Positions 8,651 through 16,026 of a DNA stretch of 64,000 nucleotides are shown here, in pieces. The translations under genes were made by a program, and so were the position numbers. The notes beneath the pieces were generated by a model. It had not been told where the DNA came from, did not search any database, and was given only the letters and a program-made list of their open reading frames with translations. Source of the DNA: Catellatospora sp. IY07-71 (GTDB lineage Bacteria > Actinomycetota > Actinomycetes > Mycobacteriales > Micromonosporaceae); assembly GCF_018326265.1 (NCBI RefSeq), contig NZ_AP023360.1, positions 3,835,501 through 3,899,500 on the forward strand, given 5' to 3'. Numbering within the stretch: position 1 is the stretch's first letter; each line of letters opens with the position of its first letter.

Positions 8651-9185
8651 CATGCCTCCACTGTCTCGGTGCAACGGTGCTTCCCGATGGCACCGGCGGC
8701 GAAACCTCCGTCGCCTCAAGCGAGACAACGGACCGCGCGCCGGGCGGTTTCGGGTCGGGCGCTGCCATGGTGCGCCGGATGTCTGAGCTTTCGCTGAATG
8801 CGCGCCGGGGCACTGGCGCGGGGGCGTTATCCTGCCCGCCACTGGTCGCACGGGCGCTGGACGACCCCGCTGGGTGGTGCGAATTGCCCCATCAATCCGG
8901 AAGGTGCCCGGGGGCCGGAGCGTCCTCCGGCGGCGGTGCGCCGGGTCGCCGCGTGACGCTCCCCACTGAGCGCCCCTGCCGGCGGGTGACCGTCCACTTA
9001 GGTCCGACCGAAGACGTGAAACGTGAACATGATTTCGAGCCTTTTGGCCAATTTTTGTCATACCAAGTGGCTTGTATCCAATGCCTGATTTGTTAGGTTG
9101 TCCAGCAGTGCCATCCCGGGCGAGGGCGACTCGCCGCAACGGGGCCCCGGACGGACCGGGGTCCGACATGACGGAGGGTGTGGTC
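8651..9185. other. Long upstream region of the M23 peptidase gene
   Basis: No gene is supported in these 535 bases. Most is GC-rich, but about 9010-9100 is clearly AT-richer and looks like promoter DNA for the peptidase gene. I looked for a c-di-AMP (ydaO) riboswitch, known upstream of some actinobacterial cell-wall hydrolase genes, and did not find its conserved core. Confidence 0.5.
9072..9099 (+). promoter_or_regulatory. Putative promoter of the M23 peptidase gene
   Basis: TTGTAT (9072-9077) and TAGGTT (9094-9099) are separated by 16 bases inside the AT-rich patch. The TANNNT form fits actinobacterial -10 boxes. This would give a 5' leader of about 80 bases. Confidence 0.35.
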
Positions 9186-9875
9186 GTGCGCTATCGGCCG
9201 GAGCTGGTCAGGGAGGCCGACCGCTACTGCGGGCGGCGCCGTGCGGGCGTGCCCTCGCGGAGCAGGTACGCCACCGTGGTCGCCACGGCGGCGGCGGGAG
9301 CCGGGATCGTGGCCTTCGGCGCTGGTGCGATGGTGCCGGACGCCAAGGGATACGACCACATGACGTCGTTCTCCGACAGCGCCCGCGCCGAGATCGCCGA
9401 GCGGGCCGACCGCAGCGAACGGCCGCTGAGCACCTCCATCAACCAGGGCGCCCCGGACGCGTGGGTGCTGCCCCTGCACGACTACACGCTGAGCTCCCGC
9501 TTCGGCATGCGCTGGGGCAGCCCGCACCGCGGGCTCGACCTGGCCGGGCTGCCGGAGGGCACGCCGTACATGGCGGTGCGCGGCGGGACCGTGGTGCAGG
9601 CCGGCTGGAACGGCGGCTACGGCAACTCGATCATCGTCGACCACGGCGACGGCCTGCAGACGCTGTACGGGCACTCCAGCCGGGTGCTGGTCCGGGTCGG
9701 CGACCGGATCCAGGCCGGGGACGTCATCGGCCTGGTCGGCAACACCGGCTACTCCTTCGGCAACCACCTCCACCTGGAGATCCACGTCGACGGCGTCGCG
9801 CACGACCCCCTCACCTGGTTCAAGAAGCACGGCGTCGACTTCGAGCTGGAAGTCGAAGAGGTCTACGGCACCTGA
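9186..9875 (+). CDS. Secreted or membrane-anchored M23 family metallopeptidase
   Basis: The 229-residue protein has one N-terminal hydrophobic segment (TVVATAAAGAGIVAFGAG) and a C-terminal M23 (LytM) domain. The zinc-binding signature is present: SSRFGMRWGSPHRGLDLA and, near the end, NHLHLEIHVDG. These enzymes cut peptidoglycan peptide bridges or, when degenerate, activate amidases; the visible zinc ligands suggest an active enzyme. The chosen GTG at 9186 lies eight bases after GGAGG (9173-9177). GTG 9180 and ATG 9168 are in-frame alternatives. The transcript may end at the imperfect palindrome at 9895-9955. Confidence 0.85.
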   Translation: MRYRPELVREADRYCGRRRAGVPSRSRYATVVATAAAGAGIVAFGAGAMVPDAKGYDHMTSFSDSARAEIAERADRSERPLSTSINQGAPDAWVLPLHDYTLSSRFGMRWGSPHRGLDLAGLPEGTPYMAVRGGTVVQAGWNGGYGNSIIVDHGDGLQTLYGHSSRVLVRVGDRIQAGDVIGLVGNTGYSFGNHLHLEIHVDGVAHDPLTWFKKHGVDFELEVEEVYGT

Positions 9876-9894
9876 GCCCGTGCCGTCCGGCCAT

Positions 9895-9955
9895 GATCGC
9901 GGGTTCGTGTCGTTCGGCGCGGTCCTGCCTCGGATTCCGCCACGAGACGGCGATC
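9895..9955. repeat. Degenerate family B palindrome
   Basis: The arms GATCGCGGGTTCGTGTCG (9895-9912) and the segment at 9938-9955 pair at 14 of 18 positions. The outer sequence and the following GATCTTCGCG match the two good family B copies at 15730 and 15846. The loop is different. It lies just after the M23 stop codon. Confidence 0.5.
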
Positions 9956-9967
9956 TTCGCGACCTGG

Positions 9968-9988
9968 AAACGTTGTCAGGGAACGTTT
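9968..9988 (+). promoter_or_regulatory. Operator-like inverted repeat before the 10057 gene
   Basis: AAACGTT (9968-9974) and AACGTTT (9982-9988) form perfect arms around seven bases. The right arm overlaps GGGAAC, and GTCTAA follows 15 bases after GAAC, which resembles an ECF-sigma promoter layout. Both readings are tentative. Confidence 0.3.
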
Positions 9989-10056
9989 GCCGGGTTGCCG
10001 TCTAACCCAGTGCAGCGACAGAATCACCAGGAGTCGCAGCTGGGGAGATCCTACGG

Positions 10057-10499
10057 ATGACAGCAGGTTGGACGCCGCCGCCGGCAGGCCGGGTGACCCG
10101 GCCGCGGGGTGCGTCCGCCGAGGCCGCCGAAGCGGCCCTGAGCCCGCTGCCCGCGTCCGCCCCCGCGTTGCCGACCTTCGGCCCGCCGCCCGCCGACACC
10201 GCCGCGCAGCTCGTCACCGGTGCGCTCGACGAGCTGGAGCGCGCCGCGCTGCGCCTGTCTCCGGGCTGGCTGCGCGCCGCCGGGGACCTGGACGGGCCAG
10301 CCGGCGCGGTGCGCGCCCTGGCCCCCGAGCAGGCGGCCGCCGGCATCCATTCCGGACCGTTCCTCCTCGTCAGGCCCGCCGAGCGCTGCGCCGTGCTGCG
10401 CTTCACCGCGACGACCAGGTCCTCACCGAGCCCGGCGCGGTGCCGGCGCACCTGGAGCAGAACCGCCCATCCCGACGCACCGACGCGCCCAAGGAGTGA
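10057..10499 (+). pseudogene. Small unknown gene with an apparent one-base frameshift
   Basis: From ATG 10057 (GGGGAGA upstream) the frame reads as a plausible protein through GPFLLVRPAERCAVLRF. It then degenerates into an Arg/Ser/Pro-rich shadow. The same sense continues one frame over as HRDDQVLTEPGAVPAHLEQN and ends at TGA 10497-10499, two bases before the next gene. Restoring a single C near 10403 would join the halves into about 148 residues. This is either a real disruption or a sequencing error. The N-terminal third is rich in Pro and Ala, and I do not recognise a family. Confidence 0.6.
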
Positions 10500-10501
10500 A
10501 G

Positions 10502-11164
10502 ATGGTCCACCTCAAGCCCTCGCAGAAGGCGTTCCTGATGCTGCTGATGGCCGAGGCCCGCGAGGTCTCCAACAGCGAGCTGCTGGAGCGCTACGGCGTC
10601 TCGATCACCGGCGCGGACAGCCGCGCGCTGGTCGAGGCCAAGCTCGCCACCAAGCGCAAGGGCGCCAAGGGCGCGCTGGTGCACGAGCTGACCGACGAGG
10701 GCTGGGCGCGGTGCAGGCGCGAGCTGAGCGCCGAGTACGTGCGGGGCGCCGGCCCGGCGTTCCCGGCGCTGCACGCGCTGCTCGGCGCGGTGGACCGGCA
10801 CCTGAGCCGCAGCGGGATCGCCCTGGCGGACATGTTCACCGCGAGCATCGCCCCGCCCGCCCCGCGGCCGGTGGCCAAGGTGAAGCCGGTGGTCAAGCGC
10901 GGGCTGGAGAAGCGCCTGCTGGCGGCGTACGACAGGCTCTCGGACATGCCCAGCGCGTGGGTCAGCCTGACCGACCTGCGCGCCGAGCTGGCCGGGGACA
11001 GCTTCGAGGACGTCAACCACGTGCTGATGAAGATGGCCGTGGCGCGCACCATCGTGCTGGTGCCGGAGGAGGACCAGAAGACGCTCACCGCCGCGGACCA
11101 CGCGGCCGCCATCCACATCGGCGGCGAGGACAAGCACCTGCTCTCGATCGACGCGGCGGCATGA
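10502..11164 (+). CDS. Unknown protein with helix-turn-helix-like character
   Basis: The product has 220 residues and starts at ATG 10502, two bases after the stop of the frameshifted gene, so the two look co-transcribed. The N-terminal half (KAFLMLLMAEAREVSNSELLERYGV, then ALVHELTDEGW) has the pattern of a winged helix. The C-terminal half (ASVWLTDLRAEL-like helices, VNHVLMKMAVARTIVLVPE) resembles a second one. No catalytic motif or membrane segment is visible. A regulatory or DNA-binding role is only an inference from the helical pattern; I do not recognise the family. Confidence 0.7.
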   Translation: MVHLKPSQKAFLMLLMAEAREVSNSELLERYGVSITGADSRALVEAKLATKRKGAKGALVHELTDEGWARCRRELSAEYVRGAGPAFPALHALLGAVDRHLSRSGIALADMFTASIAPPAPRPVAKVKPVVKRGLEKRLLAAYDRLSDMPSAWVSLTDLRAELAGDSFEDVNHVLMKMAVARTIVLVPEEDQKTLTAADHAAAIHIGGEDKHLLSIDAAA

Positions 11165-11273
11165 ACCCTGATGAACGCAGGAAGCTGTCGACGCTGCGGT
11201 TCGACGTCGCGCCGGTGCCCGGCGAGGCCCGGCGCAGCCAGGGCTTCTCCTTCCGCTGGATGCGGGCGCCCCT

Positions 11274-11310
11274 GAGGGGCCGTCGTGCCGGAGTGGCGCG
11301 GCGGCCCCTC
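11274..11310 (+). terminator. Hairpin upstream of trpB
   Basis: GAGGGGCCG (11274-11282) and its complement (11302-11310) form a 9-base stem. It probably ends the 10057-11164 transcript. An attenuator for trpB was considered, but the only short reading frame before it holds one Trp codon. Confidence 0.5.
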
Positions 11311-11325
11311 GGCGTGTCAGTATGG

Positions 11326-11350
11326 GCAACAGTTCTAGAACAGTTGGAGG
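11326..11350 (+). promoter_or_regulatory. Operator-like palindrome and ribosome binding site of trpB
   Basis: GTTCTAGAAC (11332-11341) is a perfect 10-base palindrome flanked by direct copies of AACAGTT (11329-11335 and 11339-11345). GGAGG (11346-11350) follows and fixes the GTG start at 11355. A protein bound here could block both transcription and translation. The GntR gene downstream is a possible partner. Confidence 0.4.
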
Positions 11351-11354
11351 AACT

Positions 11355-12566
11355 GTGGGTGCCATCACTGCTCAGGGCCTGCCCGCGCTGCTGCCCGCCG
11401 CCGGGCTGATGCGCGAGCCCGGCGCGAACGGCCGCTTCGGCGAGTTCGGCGGGCGCTTCGTGCCCGAGTCGCTCATCCCGGCCTGCGCCGAGGTCGAGGA
11501 GGCCTTCCGCGACGCCTGGGCCGACGCCGGCTTCCGGCGCGACCTGGACCGCCTGCTGACCGTGTACGCCGGCCGGCCCACCCCGGTCACCCCGGCCTGG
11601 CGGCTGTCCGCCGAGCTGGGCGTGGACGTGCTGCTCAAGCGCGAGGACCTGGCGCACACCGGCTCCCACAAGATCAATAATGTGCTGGGGCAGGCGCTGC
11701 TGGCCGTGCGCATGGGCCGCACCCGGCTGATCGCGGAGACCGGCGCGGGCCAGCACGGCGTCGCCACCGCCACCGCCGCCGCGCTGCTCGGCCTGTCCGC
11801 GACCGTCTTCATGGGCGGCAAGGACATGGCCCGCCAGGCCCTCAACGTGCACCGCATGCGGCTGCTCGGCGCGGAGGTGGTCGAGGTGACCAGCGGCAGC
11901 CGCACCCTCAAGGACGCCACCAGCGAGGCCATGCGCCACTGGGTGACCTGCGTCGACGAGGCGTACTACTGCATCGGCTCGGTGATGGGCCCGCACCCCT
12001 ACCCGTGGATGGTGCGCGAGTTCCAGCGGGTCATCGGCGCCGAGGCCCGCGCCCAGTGCGCCGCCGAGCTGCCGAAGGCCGTACCCGACTACGTGGTGGC
12101 GTGTGTCGGCGGCGGCTCCAACGCCGCGGGCACCTTCGCGGGCTTCGCCGACACCGGCGCGCAGTTGGTCGGCGTCGAGGCCGCGGGCGGCGCGGCGATC
12201 TCGAACGGCGGGGTCGCGATCATGCACGGGCACCGGTCGTACGCCATCCAGGACGCCGACGGGCAGATCCTGGAGGCCGAGTCGATCGCGGCGGGCCTGG
12301 ACTACCCCGGCATCGGCCCCGAGCACGCACACCTGCACGAACTCGGCCGCGCCCGGTACGTCACCGTCACCGACGGCGAGGTGGTCGACGCGGTCAAGCG
12401 GCTGGCCCGCAGCGAGGGCATCCTGCCCGCGCTCGAATCCGCCCACGCGGTGGCGTGGGTGCTGCGCGCCGCGGGCACCGCCGAGCTGCCCGCCGGCAGC
12501 ACCGTGCTGATCACCCTGTCGGGGCGCGGGGACAAGGACTCGAACAGCCTGATGGAGATCCAGTGA
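11355..12566 (+). CDS. trpB: Tryptophan synthase beta chain
   Basis: The 403-residue protein joins indole and L-serine to make tryptophan, with pyridoxal phosphate. The cofactor lysine is K106 in HTGSHKINN. The GGGSNA phosphate loop, RLIAETGAGQHGVATA and GPHPYP motifs are all present, so it is a TrpB1-type enzyme. GTG 11355 follows GGAGG (11346-11350); an in-frame upstream ATG lacks such a site. trpA overlaps its stop by four bases. The usual trpE, trpD, trpC and trpF neighbours are absent, so this pair is either a split trp locus or a second copy. Confidence 0.93.
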   Translation: MGAITAQGLPALLPAAGLMREPGANGRFGEFGGRFVPESLIPACAEVEEAFRDAWADAGFRRDLDRLLTVYAGRPTPVTPAWRLSAELGVDVLLKREDLAHTGSHKINNVLGQALLAVRMGRTRLIAETGAGQHGVATATAAALLGLSATVFMGGKDMARQALNVHRMRLLGAEVVEVTSGSRTLKDATSEAMRHWVTCVDEAYYCIGSVMGPHPYPWMVREFQRVIGAEARAQCAAELPKAVPDYVVACVGGGSNAAGTFAGFADTGAQLVGVEAAGGAAISNGGVAIMHGHRSYAIQDADGQILEAESIAAGLDYPGIGPEHAHLHELGRARYVTVTDGEVVDAVKRLARSEGILPALESAHAVAWVLRAAGTAELPAGSTVLITLSGRGDKDSNSLMEIQ

Positions 12567-13357
12567 CGACGACGGCCGTGACGGGCGTGCCCGTCGAGAC
12601 CCACCTGCGCGCCCGCCGCGACGCCGGCCGCAAGCTGCTCGTGCCGTACGTCACCGCAGGCGTGTGCGAGAACTGGACCGAGCACCTGCACGCCTGCGCC
12701 GAGGCGGGCGCGGACGCGATCGAGATCGGGCTGCCGTTCTCGGAGCCGACCGTGGACGGCCCCACCGTCCAGGAGGCGTCGGACCGGGCCCTGCACCGGG
12801 GCACGAGCCTGCGCACCCTGCTCGCCGACCTGCGTACGGTCCGCCTGGCCGTGCCGCTGATCGTGATGACGTACTACCACCTCGTCGCGCGGGAGGGCCT
12901 CGCCGCGGTCTGCGCCGCGCTGGCCGAGGCCGGCGTACGCGGCCTGATCGTGCCCGACCTGCCGCTGGACGAGTCCGCCGCGCTGGAGCAGGCCGCCGCC
13001 GCGGCCGGGATCGACCTGATCCTGGTCGCCGCACCCAGCAGCAGCCCGGCCCGGCTCCGCGAGATCGCACAGCGCAGCCGCGGCTTCGTCTACGCGGTCA
13101 CCGCGATGGCCACCACCGGCGAGCGCACCGCCCTGCCCGCCACGGCCGGCGCCTACGCCGCGACCCTCAAACAGCACACCGACCTGCCCGTCCTGCTCGG
13201 CTTCGGCATCTCCACCCCGGACCACGCCGCCGCCGGCGCCCGCTCCGCCGACGGCGTGGTGGTCGGCTCGGCCCTCATGCGCCGCATCCTCGACGGCGCC
13301 GGCCCCGCCGACACCGCCGCCTTCGTCACCACCCTCCGCACTGCCCTGGACCGATAA
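12563..13357 (+). CDS. trpA: Tryptophan synthase alpha chain
   Basis: The 264-residue TIM-barrel enzyme splits indole-3-glycerol phosphate to indole, which is channelled to TrpB. The catalytic residues are visible as E54 (DAIEIGLPFS) and D65 (TVDGPTVQ). The loop that normally reads SRxGVTG is TAMATTGER, and the segment before the aspartate is EPTV rather than DPLA, so it is a divergent member. GTG 12563 overlaps the trpB stop (GTGA). Its TAA stop codon is the first triplet of the family C palindrome that follows. Confidence 0.9.
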   Translation: MTTTAVTGVPVETHLRARRDAGRKLLVPYVTAGVCENWTEHLHACAEAGADAIEIGLPFSEPTVDGPTVQEASDRALHRGTSLRTLLADLRTVRLAVPLIVMTYYHLVAREGLAAVCAALAEAGVRGLIVPDLPLDESAALEQAAAAAGIDLILVAAPSSSPARLREIAQRSRGFVYAVTAMATTGERTALPATAGAYAATLKQHTDLPVLLGFGISTPDHAAAGARSADGVVVGSALMRRILDGAGPADTAAFVTTLRTALDR

Positions 13358-13409
13358 GGAAGGGCACCTTCTTATCGTTTTCCGTAGTAGAAGGTGCCCT
13401 TCCTAACCT
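13355..13409. repeat. Family C dispersed palindrome, copy 1
   Basis: Perfect 16-base arms (AGGAAGGGCACCTTCT, 13357-13372 and 13389-13404) enclose a 16-base loop. The copy at 46903-46954 has the same arms and loop in the opposite orientation. The trpA stop TAA (13355-13357) is part of the repeat edge. It can act as a terminator for trpBA. Confidence 0.9.
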
Positions 13410-13489
13410 GGGGTGCCGCGGTCATCGGCGGCGGCGGGGACGGCAGGGATACTTGCTGCGTCCCCGCCGCCTGCCGACAGGAGCGCCGC

Positions 13490-14239
13490 ATGCCGAGTCC
13501 CCGGTATCGGGCCATCGCCGCGGACCTCGCCGAGCGCATCCGGCGCGGGGAGTACCCGCCCGGCACCGCGCTGCCCGCCCAGCGGGAGCTGAGCGTCCAC
13601 TACGAGGTGGCGCTGGCCACGGCGCGGCAGGCGCTGCAGGCCCTGATCGACGACGGGCTGATCGTGGTCGAGGCCGGTCGCGGCACGTTCGTCGCCCCGG
13701 CGCGCCCGGCCTACCGGCTGGACACCCTGCGCAGCTTCGTCGACGACCTGCGGGAGCAGGGTCACCAGGTCGGCACCGAGGTGGTGTCCGCGTCGCTGCG
13801 CACCATGCCCGCCTGGGCCGCCGCCCTGTGGGGCGACCGGGACTCGGCCGCCCGCGCGCTGCGGCTGGAACGGGTGCGGCTGGTCGACGGCGTGCCCGCC
13901 ATCCACCAGGTGTCCTGGGTGGACGAACCGTACGCGAGCCGCCTGCGCGGCACCGACTTCACCGCCGTCGCCCTCTACGCCGCCCTCGCCGACGCGGGCA
14001 TGGAGATCGTCTCGGCGACCGAGCGCATCACCGCCGCCGCGCTCACCGCCGCCAGCGCGGGCCTGCTCCACCGGCCCGAGGGCAGCCCGGTGCTGGTCAG
14101 CGAGCGGGTCACCCGTACCCGCGACGGCGCGGCCGGCGTCGTGGACCGCGCCGTCATCGCGGGCGAGCTGATGCAGGTGCGCGCCGAGCGCACCGTGCAC
14201 CAGGTGTCCGTGCAGTGGGGCGGCCCCGGTCAGCGCTGA
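13490..14239 (+). CDS. GntR family transcriptional regulator with UTRA-type ligand domain
   Basis: The product has 249 residues. An N-terminal GntR winged helix (about 1-70: IAADLAERIRRGEYPPGTALPAQRELSVHY, then ATARQALQALIDDGLI and GRGTFVA) is followed by a UTRA ligand-binding domain (about 90-240, LRLERVRLVDGVPAIHQVSW). HutC/FarR-type members usually repress neighbouring genes until a small molecule binds. It lies after trpBA, across a terminator, so control of trpBA is possible but unproven. ATG 13490 follows AGGAG. The 3' end overlaps the convergent merR-like gene by 10 bases. Confidence 0.88.
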   Translation: MPSPRYRAIAADLAERIRRGEYPPGTALPAQRELSVHYEVALATARQALQALIDDGLIVVEAGRGTFVAPARPAYRLDTLRSFVDDLREQGHQVGTEVVSASLRTMPAWAAALWGDRDSAARALRLERVRLVDGVPAIHQVSWVDEPYASRLRGTDFTAVALYAALADAGMEIVSATERITAAALTAASAGLLHRPEGSPVLVSERVTRTRDGAAGVVDRAVIAGELMQVRAERTVHQVSVQWGGPGQR

Positions 14240-14601
14240 CCGGACAGCACCTGCTCGTAGTAGCGGATCTTGTCACGCAGGTGGCCGTACTGCTTCTCCA
14301 GCAGCGCCATCTGCTCCTCGACCGCTTCGGCGTGGGCGCGCAGCAGCTCGACCCGGTCGGCGACGGTCTGGTCGCCGCTGCGCGACAGCTCGGCGAAGCG
14401 GCACATCTGGTTGATCGGCATACCGGTGTCGCGCAGGCAGCGCAGCATGCCGAGCCAGCCCAGGTCGTCGTCGGTGAAGACGCGCTGCCCGCCCGGCGTG
14501 CGGTCCACCTCGCTGAGCAGGCCGATGCGCTCGTAGTACCGCAGCGTGTCGATGCTGAAGCCGCTGCGCCGGGACGTTTCGGAGGGGGTGTAGGCGGTCA
14601 T
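14230..14601 (-). CDS. MerR family transcriptional regulator
   Basis: A 123-residue protein with the MerR N-terminal helix-turn-helix (about 4-72: TPSETSRRSGFSIDTLRYYERIGLL, then GQRVFTDDDLGWLGMLRCLRDTGMPI) and a C-terminal dimerising coiled coil (about 85-118). No cysteine cluster for metal binding is visible. It is divergent from the aldo/keto reductase gene, and the 52-base gap holds a classic MerR operator. It most likely activates the reductase gene in response to a small molecule or to redox or electrophile stress. Confidence 0.88.
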   Translation of the reverse strand: MTAYTPSETSRRSGFSIDTLRYYERIGLLSEVDRTPGGQRVFTDDDLGWLGMLRCLRDTGMPINQMCRFAELSRSGDQTVADRVELLRAHAEAVEEQMALLEKQYGHLRDKIRYYEQVLSGQR

Positions 14602-14615
14602 GGCCCGACGATAGC

Positions 14616-14646
14616 TTGACCTGGAGCGCGCTCCAGGTGCCAGGCT
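14616..14646 (+). promoter_or_regulatory. MerR-type promoter and operator of the aldo/keto reductase gene
   Basis: TTGACC (14616-14621) is followed by a 19-base spacer and CAGGCT (14641-14646). The spacer is overlapped by a perfect 20-base palindrome at 14619-14638, with half-site ACCTGGAGCG. An over-long spacer with a dyad inside it is the hallmark of promoters that MerR proteins activate by untwisting DNA. The start codon lies seven bases after the -10 box, so the mRNA would be leaderless. Confidence 0.8.
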
Positions 14647-14653
14647 CAGTGAC

Positions 14654-15649
14654 ATGACGACACGGACACTGGGCCGCAGCGGCATCGAGGTCAGCGCGCT
14701 GGGTATGGGCTGCTGGGCCATCGGCGGCCCCTTCTGGGGCGAGGACGGCCAGCCCTACGGCTGGGGCGAGGTCGACGACGACGAGTCGATCCGCACCGTG
14801 CACCGCGCCCTCGACCTCGGCATCACCCTGTTCGACACCTCCAGCAACTACGGCGCCGGGCACAGCGAGCGCGTGCTCGGCCGGGCCCTGGCCGGGCGGC
14901 GGGACGACGTGGTCATCGCCAGCAAGTTCGGCTACACGACGATCGAACAGACGCGCCTGGCCACGGGCGAGGACGCGACACCGGAGTACGCGGTCAGCTG
15001 CCTCGACGGCATCCTGCGCCGGCTCGGCACCGACTACCTCGACCTGTACCAGCTGCACCTCGGCGGGCTGCCGATCAGCCAGGCCCTCGACCTGGTCGCG
15101 ACGCTGGAGGACCTGGTCGCGCAGGGGCGCATCCGGGCGTACGGGTGGAGCACCGACGACGCCGAGCGGGCGGCCGCGTTCGCCAAGGCAGGCGCGCACT
15201 GCGCGACGGTGCAGTACGACTCCTCGGTGCTCAACGACAACGCGGCGATGGTCGAGGTGCTGGCCGCGTGCGACCTGGGCGGGCTCAACCGGGGGCCGCT
15301 CGCGATGGGCCTGCTCACCGGCAAGTACCACGGCACCGCCGGGCTCATCGGCGGCGATGACGTGCGCGGCCGCAGCCCCGAGTGGCTGCAGTGGTTCGAC
15401 GACGGCGTCCCCACTCCCGCGTGGGCGGCCCGGGTCGACCGGGTGCGCGAGGCGCTGACCAGCGACGGCCGCACCCTCGCGCAGGGCGCGCTGGGCTGGC
15501 TGCTCGCCCGCAGCCCGCACAACCTGCCGATCCCCGGCTGCCGCACGGTCGCGCAGGCGGAGGAGAACTTCGCCCCGCTCGCCCTCACCCCGCTGCCCGC
15601 CGATGCCTTCACCGAGGTGGAATCCCTCCTGGCCGACCTCCGCGCCTGA
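14654..15649 (+). CDS. Aldo/keto reductase
   Basis: A 331-residue NADPH-dependent oxidoreductase of the AKR superfamily. The TIM barrel shows the catalytic aspartate and tyrosine in LFDTSSNYGAGHSERVLG, the lysine in VIASKFGY, the TDYLDLYQLH strand and the C-terminal LARSPHNLPIPGCRT cofactor motif. It would reduce an aldehyde or ketone in the cytoplasm; the substrate is unknown. There is no Shine-Dalgarno sequence before ATG 14654, which fits a leaderless transcript from the MerR-type promoter. Two palindromes of family B follow. Confidence 0.92.
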   Translation: MTTRTLGRSGIEVSALGMGCWAIGGPFWGEDGQPYGWGEVDDDESIRTVHRALDLGITLFDTSSNYGAGHSERVLGRALAGRRDDVVIASKFGYTTIEQTRLATGEDATPEYAVSCLDGILRRLGTDYLDLYQLHLGGLPISQALDLVATLEDLVAQGRIRAYGWSTDDAERAAAFAKAGAHCATVQYDSSVLNDNAAMVEVLAACDLGGLNRGPLAMGLLTGKYHGTAGLIGGDDVRGRSPEWLQWFDDGVPTPAWAARVDRVREALTSDGRTLAQGALGWLLARSPHNLPIPGCRTVAQAEENFAPLALTPLPADAFTEVESLLADLRA

Positions 15650-15729
15650 GCCGCGAGGCTTCCGGGCGGCTGCCCCGGATGCCCTCGGCGGGGCGGGGTT
15701 GCCGGGCGGCTTCCGCGGCTTCCGCGGTT

Positions 15730-15790
15730 GATCGCTATCTCGTGTCGAAAAGTGTGGTGTGGCCTCACCTTCCGACACGAGATAGCGATC
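15730..15790. repeat. Family B palindrome, copy 1
   Basis: GATCGCTATCTCGTGTCG (15730-15747) and its exact complement (15773-15790) enclose a 25-base loop with AAGTGTGGTGTGG. Compared with copy 2, the two differing arm bases have changed on both sides, so pairing is kept. Confidence 0.88.
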
Positions 15791-15845
15791 TTCGTGGGGC
15801 GGCTCGACCGCGGGCTGTAGTGGGCTCGACCGCGGGCTGTGCGTT

Positions 15846-15906
15846 GATCGCGGTCTCGTGTCGGGAAGTGTGGTGTGGCTGCACTTTTCGACACGAGACC
15901 GCGATC
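15846..15906. repeat. Family B palindrome, copy 2
   Basis: GATCGCGGTCTCGTGTCG (15846-15863) and its exact complement (15889-15906) enclose a 25-base loop that again holds AAGTGTGGTGTGG. It has the same orientation as copy 1, with TA/TA in the arms replaced by GG/CC. Confidence 0.88.
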
Positions 15907-15984
15907 TACGTGGGTGGGAGTGGTGGCAGGGGCGGCGGCCGTGGGGGCGGCGCAAAGCGGTTGCCGGTGGTGGGCCGGACTGCC

Positions 15985-16026
15985 TACCTTGCGGGCGTGG
16001 AAAGTTACGTGAGGGGGCGCCGGTGA
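15985..16026 (+). promoter_or_regulatory. Promoter box and possible nine-codon leader frame of the PARG-like gene
   Basis: TACCTT (15985-15990) is followed by six bases and then GTG (15997). That GTG opens a nine-codon frame (VESYVRGRR) whose TGA overlaps the GTG start of the next gene at 16023. Either this is a leaderless, coupled leader peptide, or it is simply a 26-base 5' leader carrying GAGGGGG as ribosome binding site. Confidence 0.4.

Larger units (their letters stand above)
15650..16022. other. Repeat-bearing intergenic region
   Basis: These 373 bases contain two family B palindromes about 116 bases apart and, at the right end, the promoter of the PARG-like gene. No protein-coding gene is supported, apart from a possible nine-codon leader frame at 15997-16026. 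Confidence 0.65.

Noticed and set aside
8820-9180. c-di-AMP (ydaO) riboswitch upstream of the M23 peptidase
   Set aside because: The position is typical, but the conserved core sequences (for example GGGTGAA and the paired CCGGG-type ends) are not found.
11161-11409. Trp leader peptide and attenuator before trpB
   Set aside because: The frame that starts at 11161 holds a single Trp codon before the hairpin at 11274-11310. A regulatory leader needs clustered Trp codons. The hairpin is better read as a plain terminator.
15730-15906. CRISPR array
   Set aside because: There are only two units, each an internal palindrome with a conserved loop. There are no unique spacers between short direct repeats and no cas genes.
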